From Lycorma delicatula (Eukaryota > Arthropoda > Insecta > Hemiptera > Fulgoridae), in contig NC_134457.1 in NCBI RefSeq assembly GCF_047948215.1, positions 16,528,626 to 16,592,625 of the forward strand: DNA of 64,000 nucleotides. The letters run 5' to 3'. This document shows positions 13,070 through 23,444 of this stretch, one piece after another; position 1 is the first letter of the stretch, and every line of letters begins with the position of its first letter. The notes beneath the pieces were generated by a model. That model did not search any database and was not told the DNA's origin. It worked only from the letters and a program-made list of their open reading frames with translations. The position numbers and the translations under genes are program-made.

Positions 13070-13363
13070 CTGCAGATGAATTGAATAATTCTGTAAAACT
13101 GAATGTGGTCTTTTCAGCTGATTTAAATGTTTTTTTTTAATTCATCAGCAACTTCATAATATGTTTCATTTGAAACACTTGGTTTGTTCACACATTCTTG
13201 TTCCTTTACCTCTTCTTTCTGCTTGTTTTTTGATTTTTTACTTTTTTTTTGCTTCACATCTTCTTCATTTTCATCAATTGATGAAGGTTTAACAATAAAT
13301 TTCTCATGTTCAGGAACTGAGGGATCATAACGAACGCCTGTTGCTGAAGTAACATGTTTACTG
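13070..13363 (-). CDS. NOL8: NOL8-like gene, exon 5, with a homopolymer frameshift
   Basis: Bounded on the minus strand by TTTTGTCAG (followed at once by another CAG) and GTAAAT. It takes one base to finish the Leu codon left in phase 2 by exon 4. It reads HVTSATGVRYDPSVPEHEKF, then a lysine-rich KQKKSKKSKNKQKEE, then VSNETYYEVADELKK. This follows vertebrate NOL8 (IIHYDPTKQDHATYE, a KAKRKKKREE run, EMYYNIAMDLKEIF). After ELKK a run of nine A (13,138-13,130) breaks the frame and gives a stop. With eight, the frame goes on as TFKSAEKTTFSFTELFNSSA and leaves in phase 1, exactly what exon 6 needs. The extra base is therefore more likely an assembly error than decay, but it could be a real mutation. 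Confidence 0.8.
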
Positions 13364-13835
13364 CTGACAAAAAAAAATAAATAAATTTTTGATTTATTAT
13401 TTTAATATTTAGTTTAAAAACTATACCACAATCAAAAAAGGATTAACTACTTTATAGTTCAATAAATCCAAAACTACACTTCTGAAAAACAATCTCAACA
13501 GATATAAGGATTGATGAAAAAGTCAGCGTAGATTACTGAATTGGATTATAACGGAGTAGAAATCGTGGACTGATGTCAGCCACTAGACACTTTGAATGAT
13601 GGCTACTTAGAAAACAGGTTCCATGGATAAGCTTACAGGCCAAGTCACCAACTCACACATCCTACTAAGACAGTAGATTTACCGTGCTGTCTATTGACTT
13701 CAGAGCCTAGCAAGGTGGCTGACCAAAATATATATATCAACTAATGGAGTAGACCAAGAGGACAATCAAACCACAGAGTTCTACAAGTTCCTTGAGAAAT
13801 CACAGTAGTCTTGTCTAGGGCTTATCTTTGAGTCA
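13364..13835. other. Intron sequence, partly less AT-rich, unclassified
   Basis: From about 13,500 to 13,810 the base composition is more mixed than around it, as in old transposon DNA, but I recognise no protein or terminal repeat. Confidence 0.35.
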
Positions 13836-14318
13836 GAAATATAATTTACTTACATCAAAAATTAATTTAAACGTCAGGAAAACATTTTTGAAAGTATATG
13901 TTTGAAGTGTGGCTTTATATGGAAGTGAAACTTGGACAATTTGAGTACCTGAGAAGAAAAAATTAGAACTTTTGAAATGTGGTGCTATAGGAGAATGTTA
14001 AAAATCAAATGGGTGGATAAGTGAAAAATGAAGAGATGTTGCAACAAATTGTTGAAGACAGAAGCATTTGGAAAAATATAGTTAAAAAAAGAGACAGACT
14101 TATATGCTGCATATTAAGACATCCTGGAATAGTCGCTTTGATGTTAGAGGACAGTTAGATGGGAAAAATTGTGTAGGCAGGCAATATCTGGAATATGTAA
14201 AACAAATTGTTATCGATATAAGATGTAGGGAATATACCAGAATGAAACAACTGGCACTAGGTAGGGAATCTTGTGCCAGTATCAAACCAATCAAATGGCT
14301 GAAGACAAAAAAAAATGA
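13836..14318 (+). mobile_element. RTE-like non-LTR retrotransposon, 5'-truncated 3' end
   Basis: Nearly the same sequence as the last 480 bases of the element at 16,950-18,199: the ALYGSETWTI-type stretch, MWCYRRMLKI, the IVKKRDRL..ILRHPGIVAL stretch and the final SNQSND-type end are all there, with stops and indels. It ends, like the other copy, with CTGAAGAC followed by an A run. It is the older of the two copies, judging by its broken frames. Only the C-terminal region after the reverse transcriptase remains. Confidence 0.85.
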
Positions 14319-15014
14319 AAATAAGATTTTAGGATAACTTACAAAAAAAAACCAGATAAAAGAAAGGTAAAAATAGGAATAATTACAAACAAGGTATGGG
14401 TTATTACATGTACTGTGTGCTATTACAAGCAACATACCAAGAGGATTTCATTGGTCAGAACACAGGAAGTTGAAGCCAATAAGAATACTGAAGATTTAAA
14501 GGCCATTTTCTACATTGAAGATGAAGATAATTAAAATGAAGAGTACAGATGTAGTCTAATACCTAAAATCAATAAAAATGCAATATGAAAAGAGGAGAAG
14601 AATACAACATTAAGAGAAATAAGAAAAAGAAAAGTAGTTGGAAGTAATAAGAGTTAGATAAAAAAAAAAGATAAACCTAAAATCGTTTTTCAAATTTTAA
14701 TACCAAGTGTAAATGAATAATTGTGAACTCTCTTTTTAAAAATCATAAATTATACACAAGAATGGGGGCAATACAAAGGAGAAGAAATTGCAGATTTGAT
14801 AGGCAGAAATACGGTGTACGGTGAGACATACAGATTTATCAAGCAATCTAAACAAGTTATATTCCACAATTACAAAAATTTTTCTTAGTGGTCTGGAGCA
14901 AAAAAGATGAGTGAGATTACATTGAGAGATCAATTGGTAAGGTTTCTCATTATCATACAAGTACAGAAAATTCTTGAAAGATATCCACACCAGTTAAAGC
15001 TGTTGCTGGTAGTT

Positions 15015-15016
<2 letters not shown>

Positions 15017-15058
<42 letters not shown>
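15017..15058. repeat. (ATT)n microsatellite
   Basis: About 14 ATT units, present in copy A of the duplication and absent from copy B. Confidence 0.95.
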
Positions 15059-15064
<6 letters not shown>

Positions 15065-16443
15065 TATTATTTTTTTATCATACAGTGATGTTTTATATCA
15101 TTTCAAAGTTCATTTAAAATTTTTTCATATTTCATCAGCCTAGTTAGTTTTTTTATACCATTTCATATTTCATTCTTACTTTTTTAGTGCATTTTATTTT
15201 TGGTATTACTGTTTTATTTTGGTTTGGTTTTTTTTTGCGTTATTTATTTTATGAGAAATTATAAATTTATCAGTGAAATGACATCAAAAGAATTCAAAAT
15301 TGGTTTTATAGAAATATACTGGATCATCGATACCTATGGAGAACCACTAATCCTGATTGTAAAATAGAAATTTAAAAATTAACTCATACAAAGAATTGAT
15401 TGTAGCAATTGATATTTTCCTGATGCTCAAAAAAGTTTTTTTTAGTGAAAACTTCAGATTCTGTCTACAACCAATTGAAAGAATTTAAAAAAAAAGAAGA
15501 TATAAAAAGAAGTGGTTACCTTAGATGTATATGTATCTAAGCTGTGGTACTTCAATATGCTAATGTTTACAACCGAAGGTGCTACATCTTGTCCTAGTCT
15601 CGAGACAGAAAAAGGGTACTGTTAAGAAGAAATGTCATAGTACCAACTTTTTATTTATAACATTTTTCTTGTTTTAAAGAGAACTTTAATATGATATACC
15701 ACTCAAAGATGATACTGTTTAAAATATTAGAGTTACAACACCTGGGTCACCCAACAAAAAGGGATTGAAATTCTATTTCTTTCAATCCTATTTTTTGCTT
15801 GAGAGCACTAACAAAGATTTTTTTAACTGTAGCAGATAAATTGTTTAGATCGCTTGACAAACTGTTAAGATTTACATGAACCTGGAGTTAATAATGCTGA
15901 CAATTCAGAAATGTCAGCTGAATTAGATTCAGCCGGTTTCCCAATTTATTGTCTGTCTGTGCATGTCTTAAATATGTAAAAATAAATTGGCCAGATATAC
16001 TGCTTATAAAGATTTATCTGGATGATTTATCTTTATCAATAAATTGATGCAATTTAACATTCTGAATTTATCACGTGTACCTAAAATGAAACTGTGAAAA
16101 AACATGAACATAGAAGTAAAAAGTATTTAAAAATGGAGAGTTAGTTATTTTGAATTTGTAGATTTCAGTTCAACTTTTTTGTAGTAAGTTATTAGAAAAT
16201 GTTAAAATATATTCAGTATTGTTGAAAAAGTTGAAAATTGATAAAAAGATCCGTACGACACTTACGAACAACATGGAAAGCAAACGTAAGGACATCATGA
16301 TGAGAGCCAGTCATCAGCGGAAGGAGAAGAAAAATGGCAAAGTGTAAGAGATGTTGGAGAGGCCTGATGAATTTCCTGGGCTAGCTGAAGCTACAATGAA
16401 TTTGTTTTTTTGAAAAAAAAACAGATAAAAATAACATACTTAC

Positions 16444-16670
16444 AGTTTTTGTTTTTTCTGTTGACCAGAGAATTCTGTGCCAACAATGCTTTGTAATATT
16501 TTTAATTGTTTTTTAACTTTGTCATTTATTGTTTCCTCTTTCTCATCAAAATCTTCCAACCTCTCAATATCTTGTTTTTCATTATCATTTTTTTCTTCAT
16601 CACTCTCATAAAATTTTTCATCCGTATAAAACCTTGAATCATTACCAAATCTAGACTGCAATTAAAAAAG
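16444..16670 (-). pseudogene. NOL8: Duplicate of NOL8-like exon 4 (copy A), stop near its start
   Basis: Same length (227 nt) and same splice borders as exon 4 at 22,491-22,265: TTTTTTTTAG upstream and GTAAGT downstream on the minus strand. It would read LF-stop-LQSRFGNDSRF, because GAA in copy B is TAA here; further on DKV replaces DEV. An alternative acceptor lies inside: TTGCAG, 15 bases after the first. Using it removes the stop without changing phase and leaves SRFGNDSRFYTDEKF onward intact. So this is either a dead exon copy or an alternative exon using the inner acceptor. Including both copies in one mRNA would shift the frame, since 227 is not a multiple of three. Confidence 0.75.
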
Positions 16671-16949
16671 CTAAAAAAAAGAAAATAAAAAAAAAATAAA
16701 AACTCAAAATCGATCAATAAAAATGAAAACATTATAATAAACAAGAAAAATGAGAATGTACGAAGCACTGATTAATATTATATGTTTCTATACCAATAAA
16801 CTACTTTCTTTTTGTATATTTATAAATTCTTAAAATCACTGCCAAATAAACCAAACTTTTTACAATAAAATAAAAAAATAAAAATTACATAAATACAGAG
16901 GATTAGCTATACAGATTGAGTATGGAAACCCCTCGTCAACTTTAAAACC

Positions 16950-18199
16950 TTTCTGTATTAAAATAGAATATTATACAGAAGAATTGAGAGGAGAGTGGAA
17001 GAAGTGTTAGGAGAAGACCAATTTGGTTTCAGGAAAAGTATAGGGACAAGGGAAGCAATTTTAGGCCTCAGATTAATAGTAGAAGGAAGATTAAAGAAAA
17101 ACAAACCGACATACTTGGCGTTTATAGACCTAGAAAAGGCTTTCGATAACGTAGACTGGAATAAAATGTTCAGCATTTTAAAATAAATTAGGGTTCAAAT
17201 ACAGAGATAGAAGAACAATTGCTAACATGTACAGGAACCAAACAGCAACAATAACAATTGAAGAACATAAGAAAGAAGCACTAATAAGAAAGGGAGTACG
17301 ACAAGGATGTTCCCTATCTCCGTTACTTTTTAATCTTTACATGGAACTAGCAGTTAATGATGTTAAAGAACAATTTAGATTCGGAGTAACAGTACAAGGT
17401 GAAAAGATAAAGATGCTACGATTTGCTGATGATATAGTAATTCTAGCCGAGAGTAAAAAGGATTTAGAAGAAACAATGAACGGCATAGATGAAGTCCTAC
17501 GCAAGAACTATCGCATGAAAATAAACAAGAACAAAACAAAAGTAATGAAATGTAGTAGAAATAACAAAGATGGACCACTGAATGTGAAAATAGGAGGAGA
17601 AAAGATTATGGAGGTAGAAGAATTTTGTTATTTGGGAAGTAAAATTACTAAAGATGGACGAAGCAGGAGCGATATAAAATGCCGAATAGCACAAGCTAAA
17701 CGAGCCTTCAGTAAGAAATATAATTTGTTTACATCAAAAATGAATTTAAATGTCAGGAAAAGATTTTTGAAAGTGTATGTTTGGAGTGTCGCTTTATATG
17801 GAAGTGAAACTTGGACAATCGGAATATCTGAGAAGAAAAGATTAGAAGCTTTTGAAATGTGGTGCTATAGGAGAATGTTAAAAATCAGATGGGTGGATAA
17901 AGTGACAAATGAAGAGGTATTGCGGCAAATAGATGAAGAAAGAAGCATTTGGAAAAATATAGTTAAAAGAAGAGACAGACTTATAGGCCACATACTAAGG
18001 CATCCTGGAATAGTCGCTTTAATATTGGAAGGACAGGTAGAAGGGAAAAATTGTGTAGGCAGGCCACGTTTGGAGTATGTAAAACAAATTGTTGGGGATG
18101 TAGGATGTAGAGGGTATACTGAAATGAAACGACTAGCACTAGATAGGGAATCTTGGAGAGCTGCATCAAACCAGTCAAATGACTGAAGACAAAAAAAAA
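16950..18199 (+). mobile_element. RTE-like non-LTR retrotransposon, 5'-truncated, reverse transcriptase mostly open
   Basis: The frame starts with ILYRRIERRVEEV, GEDQFGFRK, FIDLEKAFDNVDW (16,995-17,186), is broken once by a one-base indel near 17,185, and continues from 17,200 to 18,186 with KGVRQGCSLSPLLFNLY, MLRFADDIVILAE (catalytic FADD), KTKVM, FCYLGSKITKDGRSR, ALYGSETWTI and HILRHPG. The 3' end is CTGAAGAC plus about 15 A. It lacks the endonuclease and the first part of the reverse transcriptase. The proteins resemble those of endonuclease-RT elements of the RTE type in insects; the clade name is tentative. It borders the right end of duplication copy A and lies in the same intron as the exon copies. 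Confidence 0.88.
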
Positions 18200-18899
18200 A
18201 AAAAATACTAATAAGCAAACTTTGAAAAAATTTAAGCAGTTGGCACCCAGAAAGAAAATATTTCATCCATTAGGCTTTGCTAGTTTATTTATTCAGAACT
18301 GTGTATCACAATTATAAAATATTAAACGATTTTTTTTCTTAGACCTTCAATAATTTCTAATCTGTAAATACATTTGGTAAAACTGAAATAGTAAGTTTAT
18401 AAAAAATTACTGAAATGACTAAAAGCGATAGGTGATAAGCTGGAAAACAATGTAATTATGTTGATAAGATCCAATAAATAAGATATTGCACAAAACATTA
18501 CAAATGATTTGGAGCACAAGAAAACTGATAAAAAGAAACACTAAATCTTGTAAATTCAATACATTTACAATTTTTTCCCCTTGTAAGATCCAAATACTTC
18601 ATTAATTAGAAGTTCATTTGGATGTAACTCTGGAACCAATGAAAATAAGTCCAAAATTCAATTTTTTTTTGATTTTGGGATTTTTCGGTCACTTTTTCTT
18701 CCAAGTAATATCTCAATTTTTTACACGACTGCCCAAAAAGGAGTGTAATGTTTTTAGGGTGTGTATATGTATTTCATTTTTTATATTTGTAAAATCAAGT
18801 AACATTGTAAATACACAGTTATCATAGAAGCAATTAGAATCTTAAAATTAATATTCACAAAAAAAGACATTACAATTAATTAAATATCAAACGAAACAA
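18200..18899. other. Intergenic or intron sequence, nothing recognised
   Basis: AT-rich DNA between the RTE-like tail and the 3' end of the coiled-coil gene. No feature seen. Confidence 0.4.
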
Positions 18900-18905
18900 T
18901 TTATT
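18900..18905 (-). terminator. Possible poly(A) signal of the coiled-coil gene
   Basis: AATAAA on the minus strand, about 250 bases after the stop codon of the gene at 19,942-19,154, which would give a 3' untranslated region of normal length. Chance occurrence is possible in AT-rich DNA. Confidence 0.4.
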
Positions 18906-19153
18906 TCATCATCAAGAAATTATAATAGAACAACTTAGACATATTTCTTGATTTTAGTAAAAATATTTCACTTTCATTTAGTGTTTGTCATGGTATAAAA
19001 TTATAAAAATAACACTAGATCCAGTAGTAATATACATATCTTCGTAGCTCACGATTACAATTTTGAAGTTTTCTAACAGTTCAAGATGTATACATTGAAG
19101 ATAATACGATGAATTTTGTATTATAAGTCACATATGCCACTATTAATTTTAAA

Positions 19154-19942
19154 TTAAATATAATTTTCGAAATGCGAAACTTTAGGAGATGTCCTTGTCC
19201 ACTGATTCCAATGATAACTAATTCTGAGAAGCACATGATGCAGTAAACTTATAAATTTGTTGTTATTTTCAGAAGTTTTCATAATGCATTTATCTTCCTT
19301 TAATTCAACTGAATTATCTTCGAATACCTCTATGGTCACGTCGTTACTCAGGGCTGATGAAACAGGTCTATCAGAATACGATTCTTTGCTGTTATCTGTT
19401 GTTTTCGATGATGTCTGGACATGAACGACCATTTCCTGCTTAAAACTAGCCAGTTGTTTTTCAAAATCTATCTTCGTTTTGTTATTTGCTCTAATAGAAT
19501 CTAAATGTTGTACCTGTAGATCACGTTTCAGATTTTCATTTTCTCTTCTGAGAAATGCATTAGTGTATTCTTGTTTTTTGTATAATTCGTTGAAATGTTC
19601 TAGTTTAGCCTTCACTTCATCATAATCTTCAATTAATTCTTCCATTCTTTTTTTATTTGTTTTCATGACCTTTTCCTGTAGAACATATTTTTCATTTGCT
19701 TCAAATAATTCAGTTTTTAGTATTTTTATGTCTTCTTGGAACTGACGATTTTTTTCATTTAAATCTTTTAAAATATTGGTTTTCGATTCTTGAATTCGAT
19801 TTAATTCAAGTATTTCAGTTTTCAACCTCTTTATAATGTTGTCTCTGATATATATCTCTTGAATTGTATTGTAAGTCTCGCCATTAATTTCTATGATTCC
19901 TTTAAATATTTGACTTGGTTCAGTTTGATTATTTTGCGACAT
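19154..19942 (-). CDS. Single-exon coiled-coil protein, 262 aa, unidentified
   Basis: Intact frame starting MSQNNQTEPSQIFKGIIEI with a good start context (AAAGAAAAATGTC). Residues about 30-180 are heptad-like and rich in Lys, Glu, Leu, Asn and Gln, for example IKRLKTEILELNRIQ, FQEDIKILKTELFEANEKY and NENLKRDLQV, so a long coiled coil is expected. Residues 180-225 are Ser/Asp/Glu-rich and probably unstructured. There is no signal peptide or membrane segment. I do not recognise the family; length and style fit centriole, cilium or sperm proteins, but this is a guess. It has no intron, lies within an intron of the NOL8-like gene on the same strand, and sits between the two copies of the exon-4 duplication. 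Open for its full length amid decayed neighbours, which argues for selection. It could be a retrocopy. Confidence 0.72.
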   Translation of the reverse strand: MSQNNQTEPSQIFKGIIEINGETYNTIQEIYIRDNIIKRLKTEILELNRIQESKTNILKDLNEKNRQFQEDIKILKTELFEANEKYVLQEKVMKTNKKRMEELIEDYDEVKAKLEHFNELYKKQEYTNAFLRRENENLKRDLQVQHLDSIRANNKTKIDFEKQLASFKQEMVVHVQTSSKTTDNSKESYSDRPVSSALSNDVTIEVFEDNSVELKEDKCIMKTSENNNKFISLLHHVLLRISYHWNQWTRTSPKVSHFENYI

Positions 19943-20039
19943 TTTTCTTTAAACCGCTATAAAAATTCTTCTTACACCTATGAGTAGAAAAAATATAATG
20001 AATTAGGTAAAGTAAACAATTCAAATATAAAATAATTCT

Positions 20040-20052
20040 GTTCCACGGCAAC
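20040..20052 (-). promoter_or_regulatory. X-box-like motif upstream of the coiled-coil gene
   Basis: On the minus strand GTTGCCGTGGAAC lies about 98 bases before the start codon. It resembles the RFX X-box (GTTGCCATGGCAAC) with one base missing. A CGGAAGT, as bound by ETS factors, lies about 70 bases further upstream. X-boxes mark many cilium genes, but the match is imperfect and the inference weak. Confidence 0.25.
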
Positions 20053-20149
20053 AGACTTTCAGAATAATAAAAAAAGTAGATAGAATAATTCATTGTTAAC
20101 TTCCGTTGGATGCATTATATTAAGAATTCTTTTTTACCTTTAATTACTT

Positions 20150-20690
20150 GATGTTTTTATTAGTATTGCATGGTTAGTTGATTGATGTGATGCCATCTAC
20201 TGAGGCAATTAATGCTGACCTTCAGAACGTGTGCTTCTGGAATCATAGTGAGTGGCTGACCTATTTGAAAATGCCCAGGGTTAAAGGGGACACGTCTGAA
20301 GAATCAGAAAGGTAAGTTAACGGATGGGAGTTTAAACAACTTTCTGTTCTACATAAAATCGTAAATGTCAGTGATGCCTTACTATATGTTCTTAGCAAGA
20401 GATGCTTTACAGATTTTACTGAAACGAGGAGATCTGAGAGGAATGAATTTCTAGGTAATATTGTCTTCAGCGAGGGTATCAAGTATCGTTTCAAGATGTG
20501 CTATTGATGATAAAAGTTGGTTTAATTCGTTTGAGGTTCGAACGAAATTCTTTGCGTTGTCATGAACATTTTCCTCTCCGTGAAATAAAGCGTTATAACG
20601 CTGCCAAGAAGGATTTGGCGGTTAATTCTTGAACAAGCTCCAAGTGAATAGATTTCGTGGCCATGCAAACAAATAATGAAATGTATCGGA
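20150..20690 (-). pseudogene. BEL/Pao retrotransposon remnant (integrase region)
   Basis: The minus strand has, in order, HLELVQELTAKSFLAAL and FISRRGKCS (integrase core of BEL/Pao pol, 20,650-20,560), then ILCRTESCLNSHPLTYLSD, SSDVSPLTLG and IGQPLTMIPEAHVLKV followed by LSRWHHINQL (20,400-20,190). The last blocks are the conserved C-terminal part of BEL/Pao integrases. Several stops and frame changes. No LTR recognised. It ends where duplication copy B begins. Confidence 0.82.
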
Positions 20691-21452
20691 AATACGGTAT
20701 CAGAAATACGGTGTACGGTGAGACATACAGATTTATCAAGCAATCTAAACAAGTTATATTCCACAATTACAAAAATTTTTCTTAGTGGTCTCGAGCAAAA
20801 AAGATGAGTGATATTACATTGAGAGATCAATTGGTAAGGTTTCTCATTATCATACAAGTACAGATAAATTCTTGAAAGATATCCACACCAGTTAAAGCTG
20901 TTGCTGGTAGTTTTATATCATTTCAAAGTTCATTTAAAATTTTTTCATATTTCATCAGCCTAGTTAGTTTTTTTATACCATTTCATATTTCATTCTAACT
21001 TTTTTAGTGCATTTTATTTTTGGTATTACTGGTTTATTTTGGTTTGGTTTTTTTGCGTTATTTATTTTGTGAGAAATTATTAATTTATCAGTGAAATGAC
21101 ATCAAAAGAATTCAAAATTGGTTTTATAGAAATATACTGGATCATCGATACCTATGGAGAACCACTAATCCTGATTGTAAAATAGAAATTTAAAAATTAA
21201 CTCATACAAAGAATTGATTGTAGCAGTTGATATTTTCCTGATGCTCAAAAAAGTTTTTTTTAGTGAAAACTTCAGATTCTGTCTACAACCAATTGAAAGA
21301 ATTTAAAAAAAAAAAGATATAAAAAGAAGTGGTTACCTTAGATGTATATGTATCTAAGCTGTGGTACTTCAATATGCTAATGTTTACAACCGATGGTGCT
21401 ACATCTTGTCCTAGTCTCGAGACAGAAAAAGGGTACTGTTAAGAAGAAATGT

Positions 21453-21600
21453 CATAGTACCAACTTTTTATTTATAACATTTTTCTTGTTTTAAAGAGAA
21501 CTTTAATATGATATACCACTCAAAGATGATACTGTTTAAAATATTAGAGTTACAACACCTGGGTCACCCAACAAAAAGGGATTGAAATTCTATTTCTTTC
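21453..21600. repeat. Inverted repeat arm, left of exon 4 (partner 22,823-22,970)
   Basis: About 150 bases that match, in reverse complement, the segment 22,823-22,970, including CCCTTTTTGTTGGGT, AGGTGTTGTA, TTAAAGTTCTCTTTAA and AAAATGTTAT. Identity by eye is around 80-85%. A direct copy of this arm is also in copy A (about 15,640-15,780). The sequence is a relative of the subterminal region of the long-TIR transposon. Confidence 0.88.
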
Positions 21601-22264
21601 AATCCTATTTTTTGCTTGAGAGCACTAACAAAGATTTTTTTAACTGTAGCAGATAAATTGTTTAGATCGCTTGACAAACTGTTAAGATTTACATGAGCCT
21701 GGAGTTAATAATGCTGACAATTCAGAAATGTCAGCTGAATTAGATTCAGCCGGTTTCCCAATTTATTGTCTGTCTGAGCATGTCTTAAATATGTAAAAAT
21801 AAATTGGCCAGATATACTGCTTATAAAGATTTATCTGGATGATTTATCTTTATCAATAAATTGATGCAATTTATTAACATTCTGAATTTATCACGTGTAC
21901 CTAAAATGAAACTGTGAAAAAACATGAACATAGAAGTAAAAAGTATTTAAAAATGGAGAGTTAGTTATTTTGAATTTGTAGATTTCAGTTCAACTTTTAT
22001 TTTGTAGTAAGTTATTAGAAAATGTTAAAATATATTCAGTATTGTTGAAAAAGTTGAAAATTGATGGAAGATCTGTACGACACACGAACAACATGGAAAG
22101 CAAACGAAGGACATCATGATGAGAGCCAGTCATCAGCGGAAGGAGAAGAAAAATGGCAAAGTGTAAGAGATGTTGGAGAGGCCTGATGAATTTCCTGGGC
22201 TAGCTGAAGCTAAAATGAATTTGTTTTTTTGAAAAAAAAAAACAGATAAAAATAACATACTTAC

Positions 22265-22491
22265 AGTTTTTGTTTTTTCTGTTGACCAGAGAATTCTGTG
22301 CCAACAATGCTTTGTAATATTTTTAATTGTTTTTTAACTTCGTCATTTATTGTTTCCTCTTTCTCATCAAAATCTTCCAACCTCTCAATATCTTGTTTTT
22401 CATTATCATTTTTTTCTTCATCACTCTCATAAAATTTTTCATCCGTATAAAACCTTGAATCATTACCAAATCTAGACTGCAATTCAAAAAG
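22265..22491 (-). CDS. NOL8: NOL8-like gene, exon 4 (open copy)
   Basis: Exon of 227 nt, entering in phase 0 after TTTTTTTTAG and leaving in phase 2 before GTAAGT. It reads LFELQSRFGNDSRF, YESDEEKNDNEKQD and VKKQLKILQSIVG. Vertebrate NOL8 has, directly after its QFEGRAGQK, the sequence LMDLQSHFGTDDRF, an acidic stretch with DSRF, and later ALNVVQSVLQ. Joined to exon 3 (ending QQFEGDKGKK) the match continues across the junction, which fixes both the exon border and the identity. The region is highly charged. This is the copy of the duplicated exon without a stop. Confidence 0.88.
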
Positions 22492-22822
22492 CTAAAAAAA
22501 AGAAAATAAAAAAAAAATAAAAACTCAAAATCGATCAATAAAAATGAAAACATTATAATAAACAAGAAAAATGAGAATGTACGAAGCACTGATTAATATT
22601 ATATGTTTCTATACCCATAAACTACTTTCTTTTTGTATATTTATAAATTCTTAAAATCACTGCCAAATAAACCAAACTTTTTACAATAAAATAAAAAAAT
22701 AAAAATTACATAAATACAGAGGATTAGCTACACAGATTGAGTATGGAAACCTCTCGTCAACTTTAAAACCATTCCAGACAGAATACTGTAAGGATAAGGT
22801 ATCAGTCAACTTTAGCTGACAA

Positions 22823-22970
22823 AAAATAGAATTTCAATCCCTTTTTGTGGGTTGGTCTAGGTGTTGTATTTCAAATTTATTTCAAACAGTAACATCTTTG
22901 TGTGATATATCATTTTAAAGTTCTCTTTAAGACAAGAAAAATGTTATAATTAAAAAGTTGGTATAATGTC
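22823..22970. repeat. Inverted repeat arm, right of exon 4 (partner 21,453-21,600)
   Basis: Lies within the left long terminal inverted repeat of the transposon at 22,731-25,017 and pairs with 21,453-21,600. Exon 4 sits between the two arms, so a transcript of this intron region could fold back around the exon. Confidence 0.85.
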
Positions 22971-23444
22971 TGGAACCAAAATGGTGACAACAGTTTAAAG
23001 TTTGGATTTTGAAAATTACTAAATTTAATATGTTCAAATAATAAAATTATACAAAAAGAAATTAAATTACATCTAATCTAATTAAAATTAATTTTAAAAG
23101 GTAAATTTTTATTTTAAAAGATAAAAAAAATTTATTTTTGTTCCTCTTTAATGAGTAAATAAATAAAAATATTGTCATGTAATCATGCTGATCATGATGG
23201 TTTCTTGCCATTGTTACAAAAATGCAGCTTACTTCATTGTTGTGTAATATTGCATTTAGTGTTTTATTACTACACTTTTAGTTTCTTAAGAGAATTTATT
23301 GTGATCGATTGGCTAATTGATTTTTTTTTATTTTACCATATTTGTAAACCACTTTCATTAGTTATAATTTTTTTACCTTTTTGTAATTGTTTTTTTACTG
23401 AATTAATTTTTTCTGTGCTACCTGTTAATATTACTATCAATATG

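Larger units (their letters stand above)
14804..16949. repeat. 2.1 kb direct duplication, copy A
   Basis: From CAGAAATACGGTGTACGG to CAACTTTAAAACC this block repeats, in the same orientation and with few differences, the block at 20,701-22,770. The main difference is a (ATT)n tract and about 75 extra bases in this copy near 15,016-15,090. Copy A includes a duplicate of exon 4 of the NOL8-like gene and, at its right end (about 16,912-16,949), the first bases of the long-TIR transposon that is complete next to copy B. The RTE-like insertion begins exactly where the similarity stops. Confidence 0.95.
20701..22770. repeat. 2.1 kb direct duplication, copy B
   Basis: Counterpart of 14,804-16,949, with the open copy of NOL8-like exon 4. 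Only scattered substitutions and short indels separate the two blocks. To its left is the BEL/Pao remnant, to its right the rest of the long-TIR transposon, whose first terminal bases are the last bases of the block. Confidence 0.95.

Noticed and set aside
16526..16768. Phe-rich 80-codon frame on the minus strand (also 22,347-22,589)
   Set aside because: Overlaps exon 4 in another frame and reads into the T-rich tract before the acceptor.
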